DNA from: Lachnospiraceae bacterium GAM79
GTDB lineage: Bacteria; Bacillota; Clostridia; Lachnospirales; Lachnospiraceae
DNA length: 64,000 bases
NCBI GenBank assembly: GCA_003584705.1
Contig: AP018536.1
Location: 2,790,001 to 2,854,000 of the forward strand
Reading direction: 5' to 3'
Below the pieces are notes generated by a model that did no database searches, was not told where the DNA came from, and saw only the letters and a program-made list of their open reading frames with translations. The translations under genes were made by a program, and so were the position numbers. Of this stretch, positions 32,030 to 39,288 are shown in pieces. Within the stretch, counting starts at the first letter, position 1. Each line of letters starts with the position of its first letter.

Positions 32030-32512
32030 ATTGCGCTTCCTCCCGTTTTTGTGTATGGTTTCGGGGCGATTTTCGGAAAAATTACAGCCATAGAGCCGCC
32101 TAAAATCTCCCGAAGTATCAGCGATAGGGTAGACTATCCCCCTATCAGATTGTCGTGTTTCGGTATCATTTCGGTGTCAGTTCGCCAGTTCTCCCCGGTG
32201 TCGTTCCTCCCCTGAATCTCACAGCGGCGTATCGCTCCCTTTGGTACGCTCGTTTCGGTCAGGGTTCCTCCACATCCCTGCCAAAAGTCATGGCACTACA
32301 TCGCCGGGGAAGCATATCCCACACAGGCTGGTCATTCGATTGGAATAATCCATCGATGAACTACCTGTATCATAGAACATTTTTGTGCCCTGTGCCGTAT
32401 GTCCACAAAGTAGGAATTAGGAGTAAAAATCAGAAATTTCCACGATTGCGGAAAGTGTGATATAATCCAGTTAAGCGGCAGCAATGAAACCGCCGGAAAG
32501 GAGTGTGCGCCC
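32030..32512. promoter_or_regulatory. Divergent 483-bp regulatory region
   Basis: No ORF is convincing here. It separates the minus-strand rep/mob operon from the plus-strand XRE gene. It contains an inverted repeat GATAGGG/CCCTATC (about 32125-32147) and several GGTATC/GGTGTC-like repeats (about 32160-32265). GGAAAGGAG upstream of 32513 is the ribosome-binding site of the XRE gene. It is a likely site for XRE control in both directions. Confidence 0.4.
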
Positions 32513-33319
32513 ATGAAAGGAGCAACAAGCATACAGGAACGCCTTTGGGAACTCCGCAAGGACAAAGGCTTAAATCTGGAAGAACTATCAAAGCTGACGG
32601 GTATTTCCAAATCTGCTCTCGGAAGTTATGAAAAAGAGGATTTTAAGGAAATCAATCATGGCAACCTTATCACGCTGGCAGACTTCTATGGGGTTTCCGT
32701 TGATTATCTACTGTGCCGGACAGAGAACAGGGAGCAGATCAACACGTCATTGACGGAGCTGCATTTGAATGATGAGATGGTTGCTCTCCTGAAAAGCGGT
32801 CGGATTAACAACCGTCTGCTCTGTGAGCTTGCCACACATAAAGATTTTATCAAGTTTCTTGCAGACATTGAGATTTATGTGGACGGGATTGCCACCATGC
32901 AGATTCAAAATCTCAATGCACTTGTCGATACCGTCCGGCATGAAATCATTGAACGGTATCGCCCCGGCGAAGATGACCCGCATTTGAAAGTGCTGCAAGC
33001 CGCCCATATCAGCGATGATGAGTATTTTAGTCACATGGTTCTGGATGACCTCAACCTCATTATCCGGGATATTCGGGAAGCCCACAAAAAGGACAGTGAG
33101 AGTGCACCCCAGACCACCGTTGCCGATGAACTGAAAGAAAATCTGGAAGCGGTCGAAAATTTCAAGGGCAGCCGGGATGAAAAGCTGGTTGTCCTTTACT
33201 GCAAGCAACTTGGTATCAACTATAAAAATCTGTCAGACGAAGAATTTCGCTGGCTGATTCGGATTCTCAAAAAATCAAAGAAAATGGGAACGCCTATCAG
33301 CCAGAGGAAAAAACGGTAA
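32513..33319 (+). CDS. XRE-family regulator with long C-terminal domain
   Basis: This 268-residue protein has an N-terminal HTH (IQERLWELRKDKGLNLEELS, then GISKSALGSYEKED) followed by the GVSVDYLL signature and a helical C-terminal domain of about 190 residues that may bind a ligand or form oligomers. It is divergent from the rep/mob genes of element A and probably represses them. A strong terminator follows. Confidence 0.8.
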   Translation: MKGATSIQERLWELRKDKGLNLEELSKLTGISKSALGSYEKEDFKEINHGNLITLADFYGVSVDYLLCRTENREQINTSLTELHLNDEMVALLKSGRINNRLLCELATHKDFIKFLADIEIYVDGIATMQIQNLNALVDTVRHEIIERYRPGEDDPHLKVLQAAHISDDEYFSHMVLDDLNLIIRDIREAHKKDSESAPQTTVADELKENLEAVENFKGSRDEKLVVLYCKQLGINYKNLSDEEFRWLIRILKKSKKMGTPISQRKKR

Positions 33320-33323
33320 AAAA

Positions 33324-33367
33324 AACCGCTGTTGCATGGTTGGGGTGCCTTCCATGTAGCAGCGGTT
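33324..33367. terminator. Bidirectional terminator between converging genes
   Basis: AACCGCTG (33324-33331) pairs with CAGCGGTT (33360-33367) and CATGG with CCATG further in. It has a preceding A-run and lies between the XRE and DUF1835 stops. Confidence 0.75.
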
Positions 33368-33380
33368 CTTGCTGTGGTTA

Positions 33381-34343
33381 TTATTTCATTCGTTTTCTTA
33401 ATATCCGGCGATAATTTGTTTCTCCCTTTGGTGCGTCCTGTATAATTTCCAACACACCATCTTCAAGCATTTTATCAATGCGATTAGAAATCCATACATC
33501 ACTAATTCCAAGTTGATATTTTCCTAAAACATTACCTATAACAATAGCCATTTTGAATTGCTCTGGCTGTTCCGCAATTTCACGAAGAATGAAACTATCA
33601 TATATATCTTCTGAAACACTTTGCAATTTACCATTTAGCATTGCACGCAAAGGTGCATTTTCATTTTGAAGTTGATTCCATTTCATAGCACAAGCTGAAA
33701 GAAATACAGGCTTAGCTTTTTCTTGTAGAGTTATATATTTTCCCCATTCGCCAGGAGAAACCTCACCCCATGCTATTTTGGATGTCATAGTATTTTCTTT
33801 TCCATATTCCCAGGCAGGTAACTTAACCAAATAAATTGTTGTCTGACAGTTTAATGGTCGAAGTTGTTTCATAAGCCAGTACATACCGCAAAGTTCATCC
33901 GGATTATAGCTATACCAAATACGAACTTCTTCCCCAGCTACATATCGTTCAATAACCGAAGACAATGTAGTTTTAATTTTCTGTATTTTTTCTTCAACCT
34001 GATAGTCTAAATCCTCTACAAACCAGACAGACAGCATTTTCTTGAGAACATTTTTCCGCTGTTCGCCAATTCCATTATCAGAAATATCTCCCACACTAAG
34101 AGCCATATCAAAACAATAAACATCACTGCTCTTGCCTCCCAATGGAATAGCATTCTCCCAAGCAATATGTTCTTGTTCCTGTGCTTGAATTTGTGCTTCT
34201 TTCATTTCATCTGAAGATGGAACACTCCCATCTTCGTGCCTCATAAAGACCGAAACTGCACTTCCTCTATACTTTCCCTTACCGTAAGTTTGGGCAATTT
34301 TCAAACTTCCACAGGCACTTTCACCAAATACAATTTCAATCAT
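33381..34343 (-). CDS. DUF1835 / DUF3658 domain protein (cargo)
   Basis: This 320-residue protein starts MIEIVFGESACGSLKIAQTY, typical of the DUF1835 domain, with a conserved IWYSYNPDELCGMYWLM segment in the middle and a DUF3658-like C-terminus with a winged-helix look (VLGKYQLGISDVWISNRID). The function of the family is unknown. The gene is more AT-rich than the mobility genes around it and lies just after TnpV, the usual cargo position in Tn4451-type elements. Confidence 0.7.
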   Translation of the reverse strand: MIEIVFGESACGSLKIAQTYGKGKYRGSAVSVFMRHEDGSVPSSDEMKEAQIQAQEQEHIAWENAIPLGGKSSDVYCFDMALSVGDISDNGIGEQRKNVLKKMLSVWFVEDLDYQVEEKIQKIKTTLSSVIERYVAGEEVRIWYSYNPDELCGMYWLMKQLRPLNCQTTIYLVKLPAWEYGKENTMTSKIAWGEVSPGEWGKYITLQEKAKPVFLSACAMKWNQLQNENAPLRAMLNGKLQSVSEDIYDSFILREIAEQPEQFKMAIVIGNVLGKYQLGISDVWISNRIDKMLEDGVLEIIQDAPKGETNYRRILRKRMK

Positions 34344-34359
34344 CTTATATACCTCCGAT

Positions 34360-34749
34360 TTAATTACTCCCGTATGAATAAATTATATCATGCAAAACAA
34401 TTTCTTCTGCTCGGTTGTGAATGTTATTGCAACGCTGCACCCATTCCATTTGACGGGTACGCTTCAATTCCTCGGTCACGCCCTCGGTGGCTTTCATCTG
34501 CTCCATGATGGTGTCTAACCGTTCCTGTGCCTGTTCGTTCAGGTCTGCAAGGTATGTCCATAACTCCCCGGTCAAGGTCAATGTGTTCAATCTGGCTGGG
34601 TGGACTTCTCTTAAATATTCCCGGTGCATCCGTCCGTACTTTCCGATGGGGCGGTGTTCTTCCGGCAGCTTCAAGTCTGGGATGTAGTAATCTCCAACAA
34701 GGATATAATCAATTCCGTTTTCTGTTATTCTTGGTTTCAATTCGCTCAT
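34360..34749 (-). CDS. tnpV: TnpV-family transposon-encoded protein
   Basis: This 129-residue protein has the family pattern ILVGDYYIPDLKLPEEHRPIG and GRMHREYLREVHPARLN. TnpV was named in Tn4451; its role is unsettled. It overlaps the XRE gene upstream by 41 bp. Element C carries a relative (59250-59603) next to its recombinase. Confidence 0.85.
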   Translation of the reverse strand: MSELKPRITENGIDYILVGDYYIPDLKLPEEHRPIGKYGRMHREYLREVHPARLNTLTLTGELWTYLADLNEQAQERLDTIMEQMKATEGVTEELKRTRQMEWVQRCNNIHNRAEEIVLHDIIYSYGSN

Positions 34750-34981
34750 GTTCCTTACCTCCTGTGGAAGCAGGCTCGTCTGGTACTAACTCAATTACAT
34801 CGGTAATCTCACAATTCAGCGTTTCGCAGATACGGGCTAATGTGTCCATGCTGATGTGCTTTCCCTCTTTGCTCATGTTGGCAATCATATTCGTTGTCAT
34901 ACCAGCGGCAAGCCTTAAATCTTCTTTTCTCATATCACGCTCTAACAGTGTGTGCCAGAGTGGTTTATAGCTGATGTGCAT
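34709..34981 (-). CDS. Small XRE (YozG-like) regulator
   Basis: This 90-residue protein is a short Cro/CI-type HTH: PLWHTLLERDMRKEDLRLA, then GMTTNMIANMSKEGKHISM and ICETLNCEITDVIEL. The start MHISYKPLW is set at 34981. It begins the transcript near the right end of element A and overlaps TnpV, so it probably controls TnpV and the DUF1835 cargo. Confidence 0.8.
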   Translation of the reverse strand: MHISYKPLWHTLLERDMRKEDLRLAAGMTTNMIANMSKEGKHISMDTLARICETLNCEITDVIELVPDEPASTGGKEHERIETKNNRKRN

Positions 34982-35161
34982 ATTATTTTCCTGCCTTTCT
35001 ATCCATACCACCGGGGCGGTTGCCCCGGCAGGAACTTTTCTCTTATTATAACACCAATCTTGTGAAATCACAATTTATTCTTGTAGCCTGCCGCTGATAC
35101 CGTCTGGATTGGTTTTTCCTTTCTTTTTGTTCCCTTTAATTAGCCATGAACTGCTTCATAC

Positions 35162-35171
35162 CCTGCGATTT
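35162..35171 (-). pseudogene. Ten-base remnant of maff2 between elements A and B
   Basis: Reading the minus strand, AA (core of B, 35170-35171), ATCGCA, then GG (core of A, 35162-35163) is all that remains of maff2 between the two insertions. It supplies the codons for K-S-Q needed to join the 5' fragment (NPGA) and the 3' fragment (GIKQL) in frame. Confidence 0.7.
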
Positions 35172-35260
35172 TGCTTATGTGCGATAAAGAAGTAATAGAA
35201 GTGTAAAAAATTTTGCCGTTCCTATCCGGCACTTGGCCATTGTGTCGGATAGGTCGGGCG

Positions 35261-36880
35261 TTAGGCTTCGGGCAAGTCAATCTTGCCGACAAAGCTGTAA
35301 TAAATCTCAATGTCCTGCCTGCGGGTGCCGTTCTCGTCATAGCTGCACTCATGCACGACGATTTTTTCAATCATTTCCCGCAAGAGGGTGGGGGTCAATT
35401 CCTCAAAGGCAAGGTGCTTTCGGACGATACCCATAAACTTTTCCGCGTTGACGGTGGCGGCCTGCGACTTGTCCAGTTCGGCCTGCAAAGCGGCGGCGCG
35501 GTCTTTCAGTTCCCGCTGCTCCTGCTCATAGTCTGCCGACAGTTCCATGAAACGCTCGTCGCTGATTTTGCCGTTTACATTGTCCTCATACAGCCGCTTG
35601 ATAATGCGGCTCACTTCGGCAATGCGCTCCTGCGCCTGTTCAAGCTGCTTGGTGGCTGCGGCGGTCTTTCTCTTGCCGCCGATCTCGTTCTGCTGGATAA
35701 GCAGCTTCACAAAGCGGCTCTCATGCTTGGCGGCATATTCCGTTACTTGCCGGAGATTGGAGAGGACACCGGCGGTCAACAGGTCGGTGCGGATAAAGTG
35801 CGCCGTACAGTCGCGGGTGCGCTTCTTGTAGCTGCCGCAGATGTAACAGTCCTGCTTGCGGGTTTTGTTCTGATACCGCTGCTGGTACATCACATGGCCG
35901 CAGTCGGCGCAGAACAGCATACCGGAGAACAGCCCCACTTCATCATAGCGGTTCGGGCGTTTGCGTTGCTTGCGTAACTCCTGCACGCGCTCCCATGTTT
36001 CCCGGTCTATGATAGGCTCATGGTGGTTCTCAAAAATGGCCTGCTTCTCCACGGGGTTCTCTACACTGTGCTTGACCTTGTAAGAGGGCTTCTCCGTCTT
36101 GAAGTTCACCAGACAGCCGGTGTACTCCCGGTTTTCGAGGATATGCACGACGGTGTTCGTCGCCCACTTGCACTCATAGCCGGGGTGGTAGCGGCGGGTG
36201 CTGCCCGTCCTGCGGTATTCCAGCGTCCCCGGCGTGGGGATTTGCTGCTCCGTAAGCATACGGGCAATCTTGGTCGGTCCGTTCCCGGCAAGGCAAAGCT
36301 GGTATATCTGCTGGACAACCGGCGCGGTTTCCTCGTCAACGATATAGTTCTCGTCCTCGTCCATGAGGTAGCCATAGACCGGCTTGCTGGTAACAGGCTT
36401 GCCGCTCATGCCTTTTGCTCGTTTTACTGCCTTGATTTTCTTGCTCGTATCTCTCACCAGCCATTCATTGAACAGATTTCGCAGAGGGGTAAAATCGTTG
36501 TCCATGCCGCCGTTTGCGCTGTCCACATTGTCGTTGACAGCGATAAAACGCACTCCCTTTTGGGGGAACAGCATTTCCGTGTAAAACCCTACCTGCAAGT
36601 AGTTTCGCCCTAACCGGCTCATGTCCTTGACTATGACCGTACCCACTTTCCCGGCTTCAATGTCTGCAAGCATGGCTTGAAAACCGGGTCTTTGAAAGTT
36701 TGCGCCGGAGAAGCCGTCGTCGGTGTACCAGCGCAGATTGGTAAAGCCGTTCTGCTTGGCGTAGGTTTCCAAAATCCTTTTCTGGTTCGATATGGAATTG
36801 CTCTCGCCTTGCAATTCGTCCTCATGGGACAATCTCGGATAAAGGGCGGTAATGAGGTTTTGGGTGGCTTGTCTTAACAT
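35261..36880 (-). CDS. Large serine recombinase of element B
   Basis: This 539-residue protein has catalytic S18 in LYPRLSHEDELQGES, VKDMSRLGRNYLQVG, a recombinase domain (LAGNGPTKIARML), a zinc ribbon (CADCGH...CYICGSYKKRTRDC) and a C-terminal coiled coil ending before IDLPEA. It integrates and excises element B at maff2. Its stop is 90 bp from the inferred core. A 12-bp palindrome 31 bp upstream may be an operator. Confidence 0.95.
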   Translation of the reverse strand: MLRQATQNLITALYPRLSHEDELQGESNSISNQKRILETYAKQNGFTNLRWYTDDGFSGANFQRPGFQAMLADIEAGKVGTVIVKDMSRLGRNYLQVGFYTEMLFPQKGVRFIAVNDNVDSANGGMDNDFTPLRNLFNEWLVRDTSKKIKAVKRAKGMSGKPVTSKPVYGYLMDEDENYIVDEETAPVVQQIYQLCLAGNGPTKIARMLTEQQIPTPGTLEYRRTGSTRRYHPGYECKWATNTVVHILENREYTGCLVNFKTEKPSYKVKHSVENPVEKQAIFENHHEPIIDRETWERVQELRKQRKRPNRYDEVGLFSGMLFCADCGHVMYQQRYQNKTRKQDCYICGSYKKRTRDCTAHFIRTDLLTAGVLSNLRQVTEYAAKHESRFVKLLIQQNEIGGKRKTAAATKQLEQAQERIAEVSRIIKRLYEDNVNGKISDERFMELSADYEQEQRELKDRAAALQAELDKSQAATVNAEKFMGIVRKHLAFEELTPTLLREMIEKIVVHECSYDENGTRRQDIEIYYSFVGKIDLPEA

Positions 36881-36910
36881 AAAATCCTCCGTTTCCGACA
36901 GCCAGCCCCA

Positions 36911-36942
36911 CTATTCCGTGGTTTCATTGTACCACGGAATAG
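36911..36942 (-). promoter_or_regulatory. Perfect 12-bp palindrome upstream of the element B recombinase
   Basis: CTATTCCGTGGT (36911-36922) pairs with ACCACGGAATAG (36931-36942) around an 8-nt loop. On the minus strand the centre reads TACAAT, a possible -10 box, so a protein bound here would block the recombinase promoter. Confidence 0.5.
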
Positions 36943-36991
36943 GGCGGGCTGTATAGCGGCAAAAGTGTAAAATCAGCTTCTTTATGATTTG

Positions 36992-37180
36992 TCAAATTGC
37001 CGATTTTTGTGTAGCAGCGGCTTCCGCTTCCAGTACCCGCGCCATTTTGTCGGCGGCGGTGGTCGTGGTGTCTTTCTTGAAATAGCCGGACACGACAAGG
37101 ACGGAATTGCCCATGCGGATTTCCGTCACGCAGTCGGGGCGGCGGGTGGTGCGGGTGTCGTGCTGCTGTCTATCTGCCAT
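36992..37180 (-). CDS. TnpW-family small protein of element B
   Basis: This 62-residue protein contains the core EIRMGNSVLVVSGYFKKDTTTT followed by the helix AADKMARVLE, a TnpW-like layout. GGAG lies upstream of ATG 37180. It follows the DnaC-like gene by 14 bp and precedes the recombinase, the same place as in the backbone and element C. The function is unknown. Confidence 0.6.
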   Translation of the reverse strand: MADRQQHDTRTTRRPDCVTEIRMGNSVLVVSGYFKKDTTTTAADKMARVLEAEAAATQKSAI

Positions 37181-37194
37181 AGGCAATACTCCTT

Positions 37195-38037
37195 TCAGTC
37201 GGTAATCAGTTTCTTCATGCTCTCCATTTTCCGCTGCGCGGTTTCCTGCCGGAAGTTGTCGCCGGTAAAGCGTACCGGGACGCACATGGAAAGCAGGCGG
37301 TCATAAATCCGGGAATGGGCGGTGTCCTCCGGGTTCCGCAGGTCGTCCAGCGTGAGGTTGGTCGTGACGATCAGCGGCTTGCCGCTACGGTAACGGCTGT
37401 CAATCACATTGAAAACCTGTTCCAATCCATACTCGGTGCCGCGCTCCATGCCGAAGTCGTCAAGGATAAGCAGCGGATAGCGGCAAAGGCGGGAAATGTA
37501 CTCGTTGCGGTTCTCAAAGCTGGCGGCAAGGTCGTTGAGGATAAGGGCAAAGTTCGTCATGTGGACGGGGATTTCTTTCTCCATGAGGGCGTTTGCAATA
37601 CAGCCCGCAAGGTAGCTTTTCCCGGTTCCCACGCCGCCCCAGAACAGGCAGCCGATATTGTCGGCTCGCATATCCTCCCAGTGTTCCACATACCGGCGGG
37701 CAATCCCGGCCTGCGGATTTCTGCCGTTGTCGTTCTCAAAAGTCCAGTCCCGCATGGTGGGGTCGGTAAAGCCCCGGCGTTTCAGTTCCTCCACGGTGTC
37801 AAGGTGCCTGCGCCGCTTCTCTGCGGCCTCCCGTTCCTCGCGGGCGGCTCTCTGACAGTCGCACTCTGCCGGGTGGCGGTCACGGCCAAAGATAGCAGCC
37901 TTATCCGGCGCAAAATAGGCTTCTTTCGGCTTGCGGCACTTGCCGCAGTACAGTAAACCGTCCTCGCCGGTGTAGTCCTCCGGCTCCGGGGTGGTGGCCG
38001 TCATATTCTCCAAAACAGCGTTGATTTCGTTCTTCAT
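37195..38037 (-). CDS. DnaC/IstB-like AAA+ helicase loader
   Basis: This 280-residue protein has an N-terminal zinc-finger-like CGKC...CDC cluster (31-61), Walker A GGVGTGKS (134-141) and Walker B LLILDDFGMER. It would load the replicative helicase at the element origin. ATG 38037 overlaps the RepA stop as ATGA, so RepA and this protein are made together. A close counterpart is at 48270-49127 in element C. Confidence 0.85.
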   Translation of the reverse strand: MKNEINAVLENMTATTPEPEDYTGEDGLLYCGKCRKPKEAYFAPDKAAIFGRDRHPAECDCQRAAREEREAAEKRRRHLDTVEELKRRGFTDPTMRDWTFENDNGRNPQAGIARRYVEHWEDMRADNIGCLFWGGVGTGKSYLAGCIANALMEKEIPVHMTNFALILNDLAASFENRNEYISRLCRYPLLILDDFGMERGTEYGLEQVFNVIDSRYRSGKPLIVTTNLTLDDLRNPEDTAHSRIYDRLLSMCVPVRFTGDNFRQETAQRKMESMKKLITD

Positions 38038-38765
38038 AAACTCTCGCCCTCCTTGCATGAGTAGTCTGGTATGCCCTTTTTCGGGGCTTTCTTTTTGTCG
38101 TTCCCCGCCCATATCCGCAGGGCGGCGGCATAGTTCTGATAACTTTTCCCGTTGGCGGCAAGGTAGCGGCTCATTTCCTCGATGAACCGTTCCAACCTGT
38201 CGGGGTACTCTGCCTGCAACTCGTCGTATTCGGTCTGCGACAGAAAAATATTCTGGTATCGGCCATAGGGCGCGGGCGGCTCCCCACTCACTCCCATTGT
38301 TTGGCTCTCTGTAAGGTTGTTTATAGTAGTTTGGTTAGGGGACGGTTTTCCGACCATCATAAGGTCGGTTTTCTGACCATCAGTAGGACGGTTTTCCGGC
38401 TCTATGAGGGTCGGATTTCCGGCCATCAGTTGGTCGGAAAACTGTACCTGTGGCACACGCGGCACTTTCACATATAGGCGGTTCGGTGCGGAGAAGCCGC
38501 CCCGTTCCCGTTCCAGCAGCCCCGCCATGTCCAGTTCATTAAGCGCCCCCTTTATGGTGGTGCTGCCCTTATCCAGTATTTCGGCTATCTCCGCGATGGG
38601 ATAGATAATATATATCCTGCCCTCGTCGTCCTGCCACTTGTTCTTCTGGGAAAGTGTGGAACGGTCTAACAGCAGCGAATACAGCAGCTTGGCGGTCTGG
38701 GAAATCTCCATTTTCAGCAGGAAACGGGGGTAGGGCAGATAGATAGGCAGCGGCGTGTCTGCCAT
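38034..38765 (-). CDS. repA: RepA-type replication initiator of element B
   Basis: This is a 243-residue protein from ATG 38765. The N-terminal winged-helix domain (DTPLPIYLPYPRFLLKM and GSTTIKGALNELDMAGLL) is separated by a variable linker from a C-terminal domain (GRYQNIFLSQTEYDELQAEYP). The linker is encoded by 23-bp direct repeats. GGAGGTGAT lies 7 nt before an ATC codon in the same frame, where a related protein would start with ATG, so initiation may have shifted. It would start replication of the excised element. Confidence 0.85.
   Translation of the reverse strand: MADTPLPIYLPYPRFLLKMEISQTAKLLYSLLLDRSTLSQKNKWQDDEGRIYIIYPIAEIAEILDKGSTTIKGALNELDMAGLLERERGGFSAPNRLYVKVPRVPQVQFSDQLMAGNPTLIEPENRPTDGQKTDLMMVGKPSPNQTTINNLTESQTMGVSGEPPAPYGRYQNIFLSQTEYDELQAEYPDRLERFIEEMSRYLAANGKSYQNYAAALRIWAGNDKKKAPKKGIPDYSCKEGESL
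38340..38454. repeat. Five 23-bp direct repeats inside repA (iteron-like)
   Basis: Units start at 38340, 38363, 38386, 38409 and 38432, exactly 23 bp apart, with consensus GGWCGGTTTTCYGRCCATCA for the better copies; the last copy is degenerate. Because 23 is not a multiple of 3, the repeats are read in changing frames, so the selection is on DNA. Their place between the two RepA domains matches the intragenic origin known for RepA_N-type plasmids. Confidence 0.75.
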
Positions 38766-38901
38766 GATATAATCAGCGATAGTATCACCTCCCTGTGTTT
38801 CGGGTTGATTTTGGCGTTTTGTCACGCCTTAGAACGGCGTTTCCGGTGGAAAAGGATAAATGTATCGCGTACCCTTTGACACCCACGAAAAAAGCCTTGA
38901 T

Positions 38902-39288
38902 TTATGCGGGTTTGAAAGGCTCTAAAGCGTGACATTTCTGCCTTTGTTTCCGCTTTCTCTCGGCGGCTTTGATTTTCTTCATGCGTCCGGCGCAGCCGGG
39001 ACAGTATTTCCCCCGGTTGGATTTGGGGACAAATGCCGCCCCGCAGACGGCGCAGCGTTTCCGGCTCCCTCGGTGCAAGAGGGCTGCGGCCAGTTCCCCG
39101 TCAAGGGGCAGAACAGCCACACGGAACCAGCGGCACATGAGGGAAAGGGAAATGCTCTGGACGCACACGCAAGGCTCCCCGTCGTCTAACAGCAGGCAGT
39201 TTCCCTCGTCGTAGTTACAACACTCATGTACCAGCCGCCGCGCCCGCCGATGCTGGCGGTAGTCCATTCTCGGTAACTTATCGCTCAT
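38902..39288 (-). CDS. Cysteine-rich VLP protein of element B
   Basis: This 128-residue protein has CCNYDEGNCLLLDDGEPCVC, the VLP motif in RVAVLPLDGE, a C-terminal CAVCGAAF...KYCPGC zinc ribbon and a basic tail. It is a relative of 13384-13752. The start overlaps the relaxase stop by 11 bp, so it is co-translated with the relaxase. Confidence 0.8.
   Translation of the reverse strand: MSDKLPRMDYRQHRRARRLVHECCNYDEGNCLLLDDGEPCVCVQSISLSLMCRWFRVAVLPLDGELAAALLHRGSRKRCAVCGAAFVPKSNRGKYCPGCAGRMKKIKAAERKRKQRQKCHALEPFKPA

Larger units (their letters stand above)
24429..35161 (-). mobile_element. Element A: mobilizable element inserted in maff2
   Basis: This 10.7-kb element is bounded by GG cores (24427-24428 and 35162-35163). 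It carries a serine recombinase at its left end, MobL relaxase, CHC2 primase, VapE helicase-like protein, DUF3847, HTH proteins, TnpV and cargo (a lipoprotein and a DUF1835 protein). No type IV secretion genes are present, so it would need a helper such as the surrounding ICE. Its right end extends maff2-like codons (GMKQFMA). Confidence 0.8.

Noticed and set aside
32155..32460. 101-residue plus-strand frame in the divergent regulatory region
   Set aside because: No initiation signal and low similarity to any protein type; the region looks regulatory.
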